This document shows positions 54,183 to 62,945 of a stretch of 64,000 nt of DNA, in pieces (position 1 is the stretch's first letter; each line of letters opens with the position of its first letter). The stretch lies in contig CAZBMD010000001.1 in the NCBI GenBank assembly GCA_964493325.1, forward strand, positions 62,001 through 126,000, read 5' to 3'. The notes below the pieces were generated by a model. It had not been told where the DNA came from. It saw only the letters and a list, made by a program, of their open reading frames with translations, and made no database searches. Source of the stretch: CAZBMD01 sp964493325 (GTDB taxonomy: Bacteria; Babelota; Babeliae; Babelales; RVW-14). A program made the translations under genes and the position numbers.

Positions 54183-54938
54183 ATGCAAAAAATAAAATCT
54201 TTATTCGTACTAACCAAAGCATTTTTACTTTTAGGAACGTGGGCGACCATATCGCCAATGATAGAGGTTCCTGATGTTGTCAAAAAATATACCCAGCCGA
54301 ACATTCTTGAGAGACATCTTTTAACCATACTTCGAAATAGAAATACAGGCACTCATCAGTTTCGGGAAGCAACTAATTTACTCACTCCATTTCTTGCTGC
54401 ACGAACAGCCGAATGCGTTAACGCAAGCAGAGTATCCGTTTCTACGCCTATTATGGATTGCACAGGAATAGAGGTAAAACAGGATATAGTTCTTATTCCT
54501 ATCATGCGCTCTGGACTTGCTCTCCTTGAAGGATTTCAATGTTATTTTAAAAAAGCACGCGTTGGACACATGCTCATTCAACGGAATGAAGAAACAGCTG
54601 AAGCAGAGTTTAAGTATTTTAAAACTCCATCTCGCATGTCTGGGAAAAAAGTGGTCATTCTTGAGCCAATGATTGCTACAGGGGGAACATTGACCGTTGC
54701 AATAAATACTCTAGTCAACACGGGCGTTAATGAAAGAGATATTATCATTGCAAGTGTTGTCGCAGCGCCAGAAGGGCTGCTTGCGCTGCAAGAAAAATTT
54801 CCAGCTATTTCTGTCGTCGTCATATCAATAGATGAAGGACTAACTAATCGAAAATACATTTCCCCTGGGCTTGGAGACTTTGGAGATCGATACTACGGCA
54901 CCGAAGATGAAGGACCTGAGTATTTTGGTGGAGAATAG
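54183..54938 (+). CDS. upp: Uracil phosphoribosyltransferase with N-terminal hydrophobic extension
   Basis: The ATG at 54183 follows AAAGGGG and gives 251 residues. Residues about 36-251 are a full UPRTase: LLTILRNRNTGTHQFREA, IPIMRSGLALLEG, the PRPP loop EPMIATGGTLTVAI and the uracil-site YISPGLGDFGDRYYGTED. The enzyme makes UMP from uracil and PRPP. The first ~25 residues (KIKSLFVLTKAFLLLGTWA) are not part of the family and resemble a signal peptide or anchor. An internal ATG at residue 26 would give the ordinary cytosolic form but lacks a ribosome-binding site. The gene is convergent with the WecA-like gene. Confidence 0.88.
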   Translation: MQKIKSLFVLTKAFLLLGTWATISPMIEVPDVVKKYTQPNILERHLLTILRNRNTGTHQFREATNLLTPFLAARTAECVNASRVSVSTPIMDCTGIEVKQDIVLIPIMRSGLALLEGFQCYFKKARVGHMLIQRNEETAEAEFKYFKTPSRMSGKKVVILEPMIATGGTLTVAINTLVNTGVNERDIIIASVVAAPEGLLALQEKFPAISVVVISIDEGLTNRKYISPGLGDFGDRYYGTEDEGPEYFGGE

Positions 54939-54946
54939 GTTTGAGA

Positions 54947-55933
54947 TTAGAAAATGATAAAACACCAAGTGATAAAAAATAGAATCCCTAAGCCAAATAA
55001 AGTCCACCAGGACAAGAAGCCAAAAAGAAAAGCAGATGCTCCAAGCGATAGAATAATTCCCATCACAGCAGTAAAAATAAGTACTTTATTTTTACTCCAT
55101 CCCTTTTTTTGTAAATAAATTGCAAAGTGATGAGGACTTCCGTGGTAGGGCAAAATGCCCAACCAGGTACGGATAACCACAAGACAAAAAACTTCAAGCA
55201 GTGGAATGCCTAAAACAACAGCAGGGGCGTAGTACGAATCCCATGATTGGGAGCTCCATGGAATCAACATAGGAATGGCAGCAAGAAACCCACCAATAAA
55301 AAGCGATCCTGCATCGCCTAGATAGATTTTTGCGGGCGGCTTGTTATACCAAAAAAATCCAGCAAGCGCCCCAATAAACGATGCTATCAAAAGACTGACA
55401 AGATATTCGCGAAGAGCAAGCGCAATCAGAAAAAATGAACAACCTGCAATCAGAGCAATGGATGAAGAAAGGCCGTCCATCACGTCAACAAGATTGAAAG
55501 CATTGATAACCGATAGCATCCAAAAAGCCGAAATACTTAAATTTATCATTGATGAAAAAAAGACAGCCTTGAGAGAAAATCCACCTTTGAGGAAACACAG
55601 AACAGCGATAACTTGCCCTAAAAACTTTTGTCCTGCTTTTAACACTTTAAGGTCATCGACAAGCCCAACAAACAACAAGAGAGTCGTGCCAAGCAGAAGC
55701 CATAAAACTTGATTTTCAAACGGATAAGCAAGAGCGAGGGGGATTATGAATGCGAGGTAGACTGCAACGCCGCCAAGATAGGGGGTTGGCGTTTTGTGAT
55801 TTTTTATTTTTCCATCTGGAACATCAAGAATGCCAAGACGCGTTGCTGCTCGAATGATAATTGGAACAATATACAAAGACAATAACAACGATGCGACAAA
55901 ACAAAATAAGTGTCGCTCAGCAACTGCATACAT
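54947..55933 (-). CDS. WecA/TagO-type undecaprenyl-phosphate sugar-1-phosphate transferase
   Basis: The ATG at 55933 follows AAGGAG and gives 328 residues with about ten membrane helices. MraY/WecA-family motifs are present: KNHKTPTPYLGGVAVY, GLVDDLKVL, NAFNLVDVMDGLSS with the catalytic Asp, and IYLGDAGSLFIGGFLA. The lack of MraY-specific motifs and the presence of wecB/wecC in the window favour a WecA-like enzyme that starts surface-glycan synthesis on the lipid carrier. It is last in the nusA-infB-lpxK transcript, with gaps of 33 bases or less. Confidence 0.8.
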   Translation of the reverse strand: MYAVAERHLFCFVASLLLSLYIVPIIIRAATRLGILDVPDGKIKNHKTPTPYLGGVAVYLAFIIPLALAYPFENQVLWLLLGTTLLLFVGLVDDLKVLKAGQKFLGQVIAVLCFLKGGFSLKAVFFSSMINLSISAFWMLSVINAFNLVDVMDGLSSSIALIAGCSFFLIALALREYLVSLLIASFIGALAGFFWYNKPPAKIYLGDAGSLFIGGFLAAIPMLIPWSSQSWDSYYAPAVVLGIPLLEVFCLVVIRTWLGILPYHGSPHHFAIYLQKKGWSKNKVLIFTAVMGIILSLGASAFLFGFLSWWTLFGLGILFFITWCFIIF

Positions 55934-55966
55934 CACACTTCTCCTTACACCGTTTCTCCGCACGTG

Positions 55967-57103
55967 TTAAAGCCTACTCCTCAGAAGCTTCATACAAGAA
56001 GAATACTCTTGCTGAGACAAAAATTCAAACCCAATCTTTAGAATATACCAAGGGATAGTTGCCAGAGAATTATCTGCTATCACAAGAGGCGCAATCTTAC
56101 ACCAATCTTTTTCTGTTGTAATAATCCCACAACACCCCTGCTCACGAGATTTATTCGCAATGTCTTGAATATCTTTTTTGGTATAATCGTGATGATCTCC
56201 ATATTCAATAGAAGCAGAAACTGCAACCCCAAGTTGCTGCACACTACTTAAAAAATTAGAAAATGAACCAACCCCGGCACAAGCAGCAACTTGTTTCCCT
56301 TCAAAGATATCGCAAAAAACCTCTTTGTTATTCGCGTCAAAAAGTCCTACCAGTGCGTGCCGGCCAGAATAAATTTTTTGTGAATCAAAACTGCTTAAAT
56401 ATTTGTGCTTCACTCGCCACAACTCTTGCAAACTCACAGCATCTGCATGTGTTAAAATAATCAGATCAGCTCGAGAAATATCTTTTTCACGCAGCCTTCC
56501 TGCTGGCAGACAGTGCCCGTTTTCAAACGGATGACGAGCGTCAAGCAAAAGAATTTCTACATTTTTTTTTATTGCCTGATTTTGGTATGCATCATCAAGA
56601 ACAACAAGATCTATCTCTTGCTCTAAATGTCGCATGCAGGATAATAAAAGCTTTAAAGATTCTACACGATTGGAACCAACAGCAACTGGAATGTGAAGAT
56701 TTTTTGCAAGCATGAGCGGTTCGTCACCACTCAATCGAGCGTTACCAAGAATATGCTTGCCATCTGAAACCAAAAAGCTTTTATTACCATCGTCAGATTG
56801 TCGACCATAGCCTCGGCTAACAATGGCGCAGCGCTTTTCAGTAAGTTGCTGCACAAGAAATTGCACAACAACCGATTTTCCAGTCCCTCCAACAGACAGA
56901 TTACCTACAGAAATAACATGTCCAAAAAATTGATGCTGTTTTTGAAAGAAAATGCGAAAAAAAAATACCGTGCTGAATCCAGCACGGTATAAAATTTCTA
57001 AAAAACAAAGACTGTAAAAAACGAGTAATTCAAGAGTTGTAAGCTTTTGTTTGCGAGCAGTTTTTTCCCATAAAGCAACAACAAATCTTGAAACAGGTTT
57101 CAC
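55967..57103 (-). CDS. lpxK: Tetraacyldisaccharide 4'-kinase (lipid A kinase)
   Basis: The 378-residue protein has an N-terminal membrane segment (about 26-50) and the Walker A of LpxK in SVGNLSVGGTGKSVVV (65-80). VSRGYGRQ, then LDDAYQNQAIKK (normally LDDGFQH) and DARHPFENGHCLPAGRLRE follow. LpxK phosphorylates the 4' position of the lipid A disaccharide at the inner membrane. Together with waaA it shows a lipid A/Kdo pathway. It is 17 bases downstream of infB. Confidence 0.92.
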   Translation of the reverse strand: MKPVSRFVVALWEKTARKQKLTTLELLVFYSLCFLEILYRAGFSTVFFFRIFFQKQHQFFGHVISVGNLSVGGTGKSVVVQFLVQQLTEKRCAIVSRGYGRQSDDGNKSFLVSDGKHILGNARLSGDEPLMLAKNLHIPVAVGSNRVESLKLLLSCMRHLEQEIDLVVLDDAYQNQAIKKNVEILLLDARHPFENGHCLPAGRLREKDISRADLIILTHADAVSLQELWRVKHKYLSSFDSQKIYSGRHALVGLFDANNKEVFCDIFEGKQVAACAGVGSFSNFLSSVQQLGVAVSASIEYGDHHDYTKKDIQDIANKSREQGCCGIITTEKDWCKIAPLVIADNSLATIPWYILKIGFEFLSQQEYSSCMKLLRSRL

Positions 57104-57119
57104 AGATTTTTACCAATTA

Positions 57120-59516
57120 TTATTGTTGTTTTTCTTTGACTTCGCTGTAAGCAATGACGACGTCATCTTCTGACCAATCATGAAAAACATCGGTCATAAA
57201 GGCACATTCAAAACCTGCATGCACTTCTTTGACGGATTTTTTGTCACGTTGCAAGCTAGTGATCATACCTTCGCCTACAACTTTGCCGCCACGGGTACAG
57301 ACAACTTTTGCTGTACGAGGAAGAATTCCATCACGCATGTAGCAACCAGCAATAACGCCAACGCCTTTAATGTTAAATACTTTTTTAACCAGAGCCTCGC
57401 CGCATTTTGCCCACGTCTTAATAACTTCTTTTTTAGATATGAGAAGTTTTTCAAGATCATCAACAAGCGCATAGATAATCTGATACAGCTTTAAATCAAC
57501 AAAGCGATCTTTGGCGCACACTTGAGCATTCTTTTCGGCTTTAACGTGAAGACCAAGAACAAGAGCTCCTGTGTTTTCAGCAAGCTCAATGTCACTTTCG
57601 GAGATATCACCTATGCCACCAAGAATAACTTTAATCGAGCAGTTAATCTCTTTATGAGCTTTAACAATTTTCTCAATCGACTGCATTAATGCATCTTTTG
57701 AGCCACGAGTATCAGTTTTAATAATTACTCGGATTTCTTTTTTAACCTGCTTTACATTATTCAGTGTTTGAAGTGTTGCCACTGGCTGAGCTTCTTGCTC
57801 AGAATATGTAGTTGTTGGTCTTGATGCTTTGGTTTTGAGGTACACGTCCATAGGAACCTGTGTAAGCCACTCGCCAATAGCTGCAAAGTTATCAAATCCA
57901 ACAATTTGAACTGGAATTGATGGACCAGCTTGCTTGATGCGTGCTCCATGAGAATTAATGAGCAGTCGAACTTTACCGGTGCTATTACCACAAACAAAAT
58001 AATCACCTTGCTTCAGAGTACCTTCGGTACAAATAACCGTAGCAACAGGGCCGTACCCTTTTTCAACACGTGATTCAAGGATATATGCTTTTGCCGGAGC
58101 TTGCGCGTCAGCCTTAAGTTCCATAAGTTGAGACTGAAGAACAATCATTTCGAGAAGCTCATCAATGCCTTGACCTGTTTTTGCCGAAATAGGAACAAAA
58201 ACGGTCTGGCCACCCCAATCTTCTGACATCAAATTATGCTGAGCAAGCTGTCTTTTTATTGTTTCAATAGCCGACTGAGAGCTTACTTTATCAATTTTAT
58301 TAATCGCAACAATGATAGGCACTTGCGCTTCTTGAGCATGCTTGATTGCCTCGATTGTCTGAGGCTTAACGCCATCATCAGCAGCAACCATTAATATCGC
58401 AATATCAGTAATGCGAGAGCCACGCTGTCTAATTGATGTAAACGCTTCATGACCTGGCGTATCAAGAAAAATAATTTTTCCATGCGTGCTATCAACTTCG
58501 TAAGCACCAAGATGCTGAGTAATGCCGCCTTTTTCAGACGCTGCAATATTCATTTTTCGAACATAATCAAGAAATGTTGTTTTGCCATGATCAACATGGC
58601 CCATGACAACGGCAATAGGCCAACGAGTTGTTGCCTTGAGTGACGCTTGATCAGCTCTTTTAATATCTTGCGCTGTTGAAAGCTCTGGAGCTGCATTTTT
58701 TCTGGAACATTTAATGCCAAAGTTTTCAGCTACCGATTGAATCACCTCTTCTGAAAGCATATGGTTTCTGCTACATGGCATACCGCGCTTAAGAAGAGCA
58801 AGAATGATGTCGCCAACTGTTTTACCCAAAAGCGCTGCAACTTCAAATAGAGGCATACTCTTTTCAATGACAATCTCAGAAACAGGTGCGTGAATTTCTT
58901 CTGCTGCAGACCTTACTCGGTTGCGCTTTCGACCTCGTCCGCGACGGAATGGTCTTGCCGCACCTTTTTTATCTGCAAAACCTTTGCGTTGCAAAAGTTG
59001 ATTGATACGATCTTGTCCCTTGAGAATATCCTCAGACAAAAAAGTATCTGCTACTTGACCGTCGATGTGAAAATTCAATTCACCGCTTGATGCTTTATGC
59101 AAAACATCTGCAACGGCTTGATCATCTTCTTCTTCGGAGCTTTTACCTTGAAACCGCGCTGATGGTGAATACGCTTGTTTAGATTCTTGAGGATTTTGCT
59201 CATATTTTTTTGTAGGAGCCACCAAGGGCGATTGTCGTGTTATCACTTTTTCAGATTCTTTTTTTATATCTTGCTTCGCAGAAGCAGGAATGGGAGATAC
59301 AGATTTGATATTTTTTTGTGGCGCCGATGTGGCAGATTTTTTTTGCAAGTCGTCTTCTTTAACTGTTGGCTGGTGTGTTGTTTTTTTTACAAGATCAATG
59401 GCTTCGTCCGGAAGAATCGACATATGACTCGGAAGACTGATCCCCCGCTTTTCAAGCAGCGAAAGAACTTCTTTGCTAGATAAACCCAATTCTTTGGCAA
59501 TTTCGTACACTCGCAT
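57120..59516 (-). CDS. infB: Translation initiation factor IF-2
   Basis: The 798-residue protein begins with an IF2_N domain (MRVYEIAKELGLSSKEV). A Lys/Pro/Gln-rich linker and a second IF2_N-like domain (about 215-265) follow. The G domain has VMGHVDHGKTT, DTPGHEAF and NKID, and the beta-barrel and fMet-tRNA-binding domains come last. It brings initiator tRNA to the 30S subunit. It follows nusA by 26 bases, the classic nusA-infB arrangement, but the operon then continues into lipid A and glycan genes. Confidence 0.96.
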   Translation of the reverse strand: MRVYEIAKELGLSSKEVLSLLEKRGISLPSHMSILPDEAIDLVKKTTHQPTVKEDDLQKKSATSAPQKNIKSVSPIPASAKQDIKKESEKVITRQSPLVAPTKKYEQNPQESKQAYSPSARFQGKSSEEEDDQAVADVLHKASSGELNFHIDGQVADTFLSEDILKGQDRINQLLQRKGFADKKGAARPFRRGRGRKRNRVRSAAEEIHAPVSEIVIEKSMPLFEVAALLGKTVGDIILALLKRGMPCSRNHMLSEEVIQSVAENFGIKCSRKNAAPELSTAQDIKRADQASLKATTRWPIAVVMGHVDHGKTTFLDYVRKMNIAASEKGGITQHLGAYEVDSTHGKIIFLDTPGHEAFTSIRQRGSRITDIAILMVAADDGVKPQTIEAIKHAQEAQVPIIVAINKIDKVSSQSAIETIKRQLAQHNLMSEDWGGQTVFVPISAKTGQGIDELLEMIVLQSQLMELKADAQAPAKAYILESRVEKGYGPVATVICTEGTLKQGDYFVCGNSTGKVRLLINSHGARIKQAGPSIPVQIVGFDNFAAIGEWLTQVPMDVYLKTKASRPTTTYSEQEAQPVATLQTLNNVKQVKKEIRVIIKTDTRGSKDALMQSIEKIVKAHKEINCSIKVILGGIGDISESDIELAENTGALVLGLHVKAEKNAQVCAKDRFVDLKLYQIIYALVDDLEKLLISKKEVIKTWAKCGEALVKKVFNIKGVGVIAGCYMRDGILPRTAKVVCTRGGKVVGEGMITSLQRDKKSVKEVHAGFECAFMTDVFHDWSEDDVVIAYSEVKEKQQ

Positions 59517-59542
59517 GCTTTATTCACCTGAAAGCTAAAATT

Positions 59543-60643
59543 TTAAGCTCTTTCATCATCGCTCGACTCATCTGAATCACAAGAAATATCCTCATCAGAA
59601 GAAAGAATAGATGCTGATTCACGATTCATTGGAGCAACATCTTGCAGTTGAATTTCAAGACCAACAAGACGCGATGCAAGCATAATGTTTTGTCCTAATT
59701 TTCCAATGGCATACGAACGCTGATCCTGAGCGAGCCACACAACAACTTTTCTATCGTCAACAAGCTCAACCTTGTCAATTTCGGCAGGTTTTAAGCTGTC
59801 GCGGACAAGATCTTCAATATCATCCGTCCACTCTATTAAATCTATCTTTTCTTGTCCTAGTTCGCGCAAAATAGGCTTAATTCGAGCGCCTCCAACGCCA
59901 ACACAGGTCCCAACAGGATCGATTTCTTTGCTTGTCGAAACAACAACAGCCTTGGTTTTGTAACCAGCAACTCGAACGATTTTTTTGATTTCAACAAGGC
60001 CTTCATAAACTTCGGGAATTTCTAGCTCAATCAGCTTTTTAACAAATTCTGACGAGGCCCGGTCAAGGATAAGTTGATAATCACCGCGCGCTACTGGCAA
60101 CACTTCCTTAAGAAGTGCTTTAACAGGATAACCAACACGTGGCATCTCGCCTGGAACAAGGTTTTCTTGAGCCAATAAAGCAAGAACTTCGCCTATTTTT
60201 ACCACAAAGCCAGCACGCTCTCTTTTGTGTACCATGCCGGTAATGATAGTATCTTTTCGGTCCTGAAACTCATTATAGACCGCAAGTTGCTCAAGATCTC
60301 GAATTTTACCAGCAATCATCTGCTTTGCCGCAAGAATTTCGATGCGACCAATGCCATCATCAAAAGGAACCTTGAGCAAATCGTTAACTTGAACCTTTGA
60401 GTCAATGGTTCGAGCTTTACGCAAAGAAACTTCAACCTCGTCGTCATAAACGGACGATACTACTGTCTTTTCAGCATAAACGTCGAGCTGACCTGTTTTT
60501 TTATTAAACGAGATATCAAAGGTTGTTGCAGGGTATTTTTTGGCATAAGCAGCAAGGATTCCCTCACAAACAATTGATACAACTTTGTCTCTATCAAGAC
60601 CTCGTTCTTCAACAAGACTGTCGATTACATCAGCAAGATTCAC
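59543..60643 (-). CDS. nusA: Transcription termination/antitermination factor NusA
   Basis: The 366-residue protein starts with GTG (no better ATG nearby). It has the NusA N-terminal RNA-polymerase-binding domain (to about 125), an S1 domain (about 130-200), and two KH domains with DPVGTCVGVGGARIKPIL and AIGKLGQNIMLASRL. The C-terminal acidic repeats of E. coli NusA are absent. A short Ser/Asp/Glu tail (SSDEDISCDSDESSDDE) stands in their place. It is the first gene of its transcript and is divergent from the probable oriC. Confidence 0.94.
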   Translation of the reverse strand: MNLADVIDSLVEERGLDRDKVVSIVCEGILAAYAKKYPATTFDISFNKKTGQLDVYAEKTVVSSVYDDEVEVSLRKARTIDSKVQVNDLLKVPFDDGIGRIEILAAKQMIAGKIRDLEQLAVYNEFQDRKDTIITGMVHKRERAGFVVKIGEVLALLAQENLVPGEMPRVGYPVKALLKEVLPVARGDYQLILDRASSEFVKKLIELEIPEVYEGLVEIKKIVRVAGYKTKAVVVSTSKEIDPVGTCVGVGGARIKPILRELGQEKIDLIEWTDDIEDLVRDSLKPAEIDKVELVDDRKVVVWLAQDQRSYAIGKLGQNIMLASRLVGLEIQLQDVAPMNRESASILSSDEDISCDSDESSDDERA

Positions 60644-60916
60644 GATCGTTATTACCTTTTAGAAAGAGCGTTGAACTGGAAACGGTAGATCTTTAGCACC
60701 AACTATAAGCGCTGTGATATTCTCAAGTCTAGAACAAAAACAAAAAAAGTGAAGTCCCCTCTCTTTTCTTGTTTCTTCTCAGGTCTTCTTATTATTTAAG
60801 TTTATTATTTAATTAAGAATTAAATTAATAGTAATAAGGAAGCCGTTTTTTGTGGATAACTTTGTTTTTTTAGCTAATTATGTTGGCCTGGTCGTTGTTT
60901 TAACGATTTTTGCAAT

Positions 60917-60958
60917 TGTGGATAACATGTGGATAACTTGTTAATAACTTGTTGATAA
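60917..60958 (-). repeat. DnaA-box array, left half, 11-base period
   Basis: Four boxes start at 60917, 60928, 60939 and 60950, exactly 11 bases apart. The first two are perfect TGTGGATAA. The third (TGTTAATAA) and fourth (TGTTGATAA) have two and one changes. A single further box lies at 60851. Confidence 0.88.
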
Positions 60959-61058
60959 CTTTTTGTCATCGCTTGGATTATTGATCTGGAAGGCATATCC
61001 ATTATCTGTACTTTTCATATGTCGATCTAGTCGTTTGTTTATAGGTATCCTGTAAAAG

Positions 61059-61100
61059 TTATCCACATGTTATCCACATGTTATCCACATGTTATCCACA
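61059..61100 (+). repeat. DnaA-box array, right half, 11-base period
   Basis: Four perfect TTATCCACA boxes start at 61059, 61070, 61081 and 61092, each separated by TG. They are in the orientation opposite to the left array, and 100 bases lie between the two arrays. Confidence 0.92.
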
Positions 61101-61126
61101 ATTTATAGTGGAATTATATTTTCTTG

Positions 61127-61172
61127 CTTGGTTGTAAAAAAAATTCATATGAAAATTTTTCTTACAACCAAG
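61127..61172. repeat. Long hairpin between oriC and the outer-membrane protein gene
   Basis: CTTGGTTGTAA (61127-61137) pairs with TTACAACCAAG (61162-61172). The interior also pairs A/T around the centre CATATG. It could insulate the origin from transcription or act as a terminator. Confidence 0.55.
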
Positions 61173-61274
61173 TCTTCGCTTAATTGCGATCATCTTTACA
61201 AAGCGCTTCAGTTTTTTTTATATTTTCAAACATGTTGGTCTTGATGGTATTTATTTGTGAGAAGGGAGAATACA

Positions 61275-62927
61275 TTGAGGATATCTATTTTATACCTTGT
61301 CAGCGCAGCTGCTTTGCTGTGTATGGGTACGGCCCAGGTGTGTGCTGTGACAAGTCGTTCACATTTTTCGTCGCGGCCCCAGTTTCAGTCTGCATCGCCC
61401 GAGATGGTTTCGCCCTTTCGGTATCAAAAAAATATTGCAGAAAAGTCGTCGTGGGGTGGTAGTTTTCAGGCTGTTTTGTTTGGAGGGAGTTCAACTGATT
61501 CCGATGATTTGGCTGAGTATTTGATGCCGTTTGGTTCATCTAGCGTCTCTGTGAGTGAAAACCTGATTGCTGATGCAGCAAATACGCTTCATGCAGAGCA
61601 TTTTAATATTTTGAGCAACGATTTTTTTACCGATGCGCCATATGCCATGCGCGACAGACCTGCTACAAAAGATTCATTTAAAAGCTCCATTAGTATGCGT
61701 CCTCAAGAATGGTCTGTTGGGCTGGGGCTGAAGTACCATCAAATTTTGTTCAACAGAAAATCCAATAATCCTTGGTGGATGAGTATTTCATCCCCTTTGG
61801 TGCACGTTGAGCGTGATGTGCGGCTGCAAGAGACTGTTGAAAATGATGGAGGTGGTCTTGCTCAAGTTATTGGTGCTACGAGCATGTCTCAGTTTATCGC
61901 TCCATTTACTTATCCAGAAACAGCAGGGGTTATTCAGGGATTGCAGTCAAGTATGCAGGGAGCGCTGGTTCAGCCTGCTTGGTTGTATGGCAAAATTTCG
62001 AGTAAAGAACAAAGCCGAACAGGTTTTGCTGATGTTGAAGTAAAAGTTGGTAATGTGATGTATCAATCTCTATCAGCTATGCTTGATGTGTATGCTGGAG
62101 TCCTTTTTCCAACAGGGAACAAAGACAAAGCCCACTACTTATTTGCTCCGCAAGTTGGCAATGGCCGGCACGTTGGTATTATGGTTGGTGGCACATTTGA
62201 GTGGGTGATTAAATCTGCAGAGCATAGTTCTTGGGGTTTTAAGTACGAATCAGCAATGAACCTGCAATATCTTTTTGCTAATACGCAAAAGCGCTCATTT
62301 GATCTTAATGGCAAGCCATGGAGCAGGTATGCCGAGGTATACAAAGATAAGGCGCAAGCAACGAGTGCTGCAGCATTAGTACCGACAGCTACAGCGGAAG
62401 CTTTTTTTGTTAGATCTCTTCTCTCAACGCCCGGCATCAACGTTTTTACGCAAGATATGCATGTAAATCCCGGATTCAATTTTACCTGGAACAATGGATT
62501 TGTAGCAACGCACAAATCATGGAATTTTGAAGCAGGATACAATTTGCATGCTCGTGAATCTGAATCTGTTCATTTGAAGCATGGATGGACAGAAGGTCCA
62601 GCTCTTAAAGCTCCCGATGGTGCTGGTCAGACCAATCCTGCGCGCGATATAACGGCAAGCGCAGTGCTGAATCAATTGATGCCAACAACAACTGTTAAAT
62701 CTATTCTTAATTATGATGATTCAATTATTAAACACAGCGACTTAAATCTGGGCTCTGCGGCACACCCTTCGCTCATCGCGCATACTTTTTATGGGTCGTG
62801 TGGTTATCGCTGTCAAGACAGCCGCTTGCCAATTGGTTGTGCTCTTGGAAGCTCGTACGAATTCCCAGGAAGTAACCGAGCTTTGACCCGTTGGGCTGTG
62901 TGGGCAAAAACTGATATTTCGTTTTAA
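61275..62927 (+). CDS. Outer-membrane beta-barrel protein, unknown family
   Basis: The TTG at 61275 is preferred as start because AAGGGAG lies 6 bases before it. An in-frame GTG at 61257 lacks such a site. The product has about 550 residues with a signal peptide (ISILYLVSAAALLCMG). Alternating hydrophobic strands follow (for example AMLDVYAGVLFPTG and HVGIMVGGTFEWVI), and the final residue is phenylalanine (VWAKTDISF), the usual outer-membrane beta-signal. No known porin family is recognised. The next gene follows 18 bases later, so both exported proteins are made together. Confidence 0.65.
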   Translation: MRISILYLVSAAALLCMGTAQVCAVTSRSHFSSRPQFQSASPEMVSPFRYQKNIAEKSSWGGSFQAVLFGGSSTDSDDLAEYLMPFGSSSVSVSENLIADAANTLHAEHFNILSNDFFTDAPYAMRDRPATKDSFKSSISMRPQEWSVGLGLKYHQILFNRKSNNPWWMSISSPLVHVERDVRLQETVENDGGGLAQVIGATSMSQFIAPFTYPETAGVIQGLQSSMQGALVQPAWLYGKISSKEQSRTGFADVEVKVGNVMYQSLSAMLDVYAGVLFPTGNKDKAHYLFAPQVGNGRHVGIMVGGTFEWVIKSAEHSSWGFKYESAMNLQYLFANTQKRSFDLNGKPWSRYAEVYKDKAQATSAAALVPTATAEAFFVRSLLSTPGINVFTQDMHVNPGFNFTWNNGFVATHKSWNFEAGYNLHARESESVHLKHGWTEGPALKAPDGAGQTNPARDITASAVLNQLMPTTTVKSILNYDDSIIKHSDLNLGSAAHPSLIAHTFYGSCGYRCQDSRLPIGCALGSSYEFPGSNRALTRWAVWAKTDISF

Positions 62928-62945
62928 AGAAAAGAAGGGAAAAAA

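Larger units (their letters stand above)
60787..61100. other. Probable chromosomal replication origin (oriC)
   Basis: The non-coding region between nusA and the next gene holds an AT-rich block (60787-60840) and nine DnaA-box-like 9-mers. TGTGGATAA occurs at 60851, 60917 and 60928, with variants at 60939 and 60950. TTATCCACA occurs exactly at 61059, 61070, 61081 and 61092. Next to the first box, on the minus strand, a GC-containing spacer is followed by TTATTACTATTAAT, which resembles the DnaA-trio element beside the unwinding region. The dnaA gene itself is not in the window. Confidence 0.82.

Noticed and set aside
60917..61100. Repeats considered as plasmid iterons or a CRISPR array
   Set aside because: The 9-base units match the DnaA box exactly, occur as two inverted arrays beside an AT-rich block, and lie among chromosomal housekeeping genes. 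There are no unique spacers or Cas genes.
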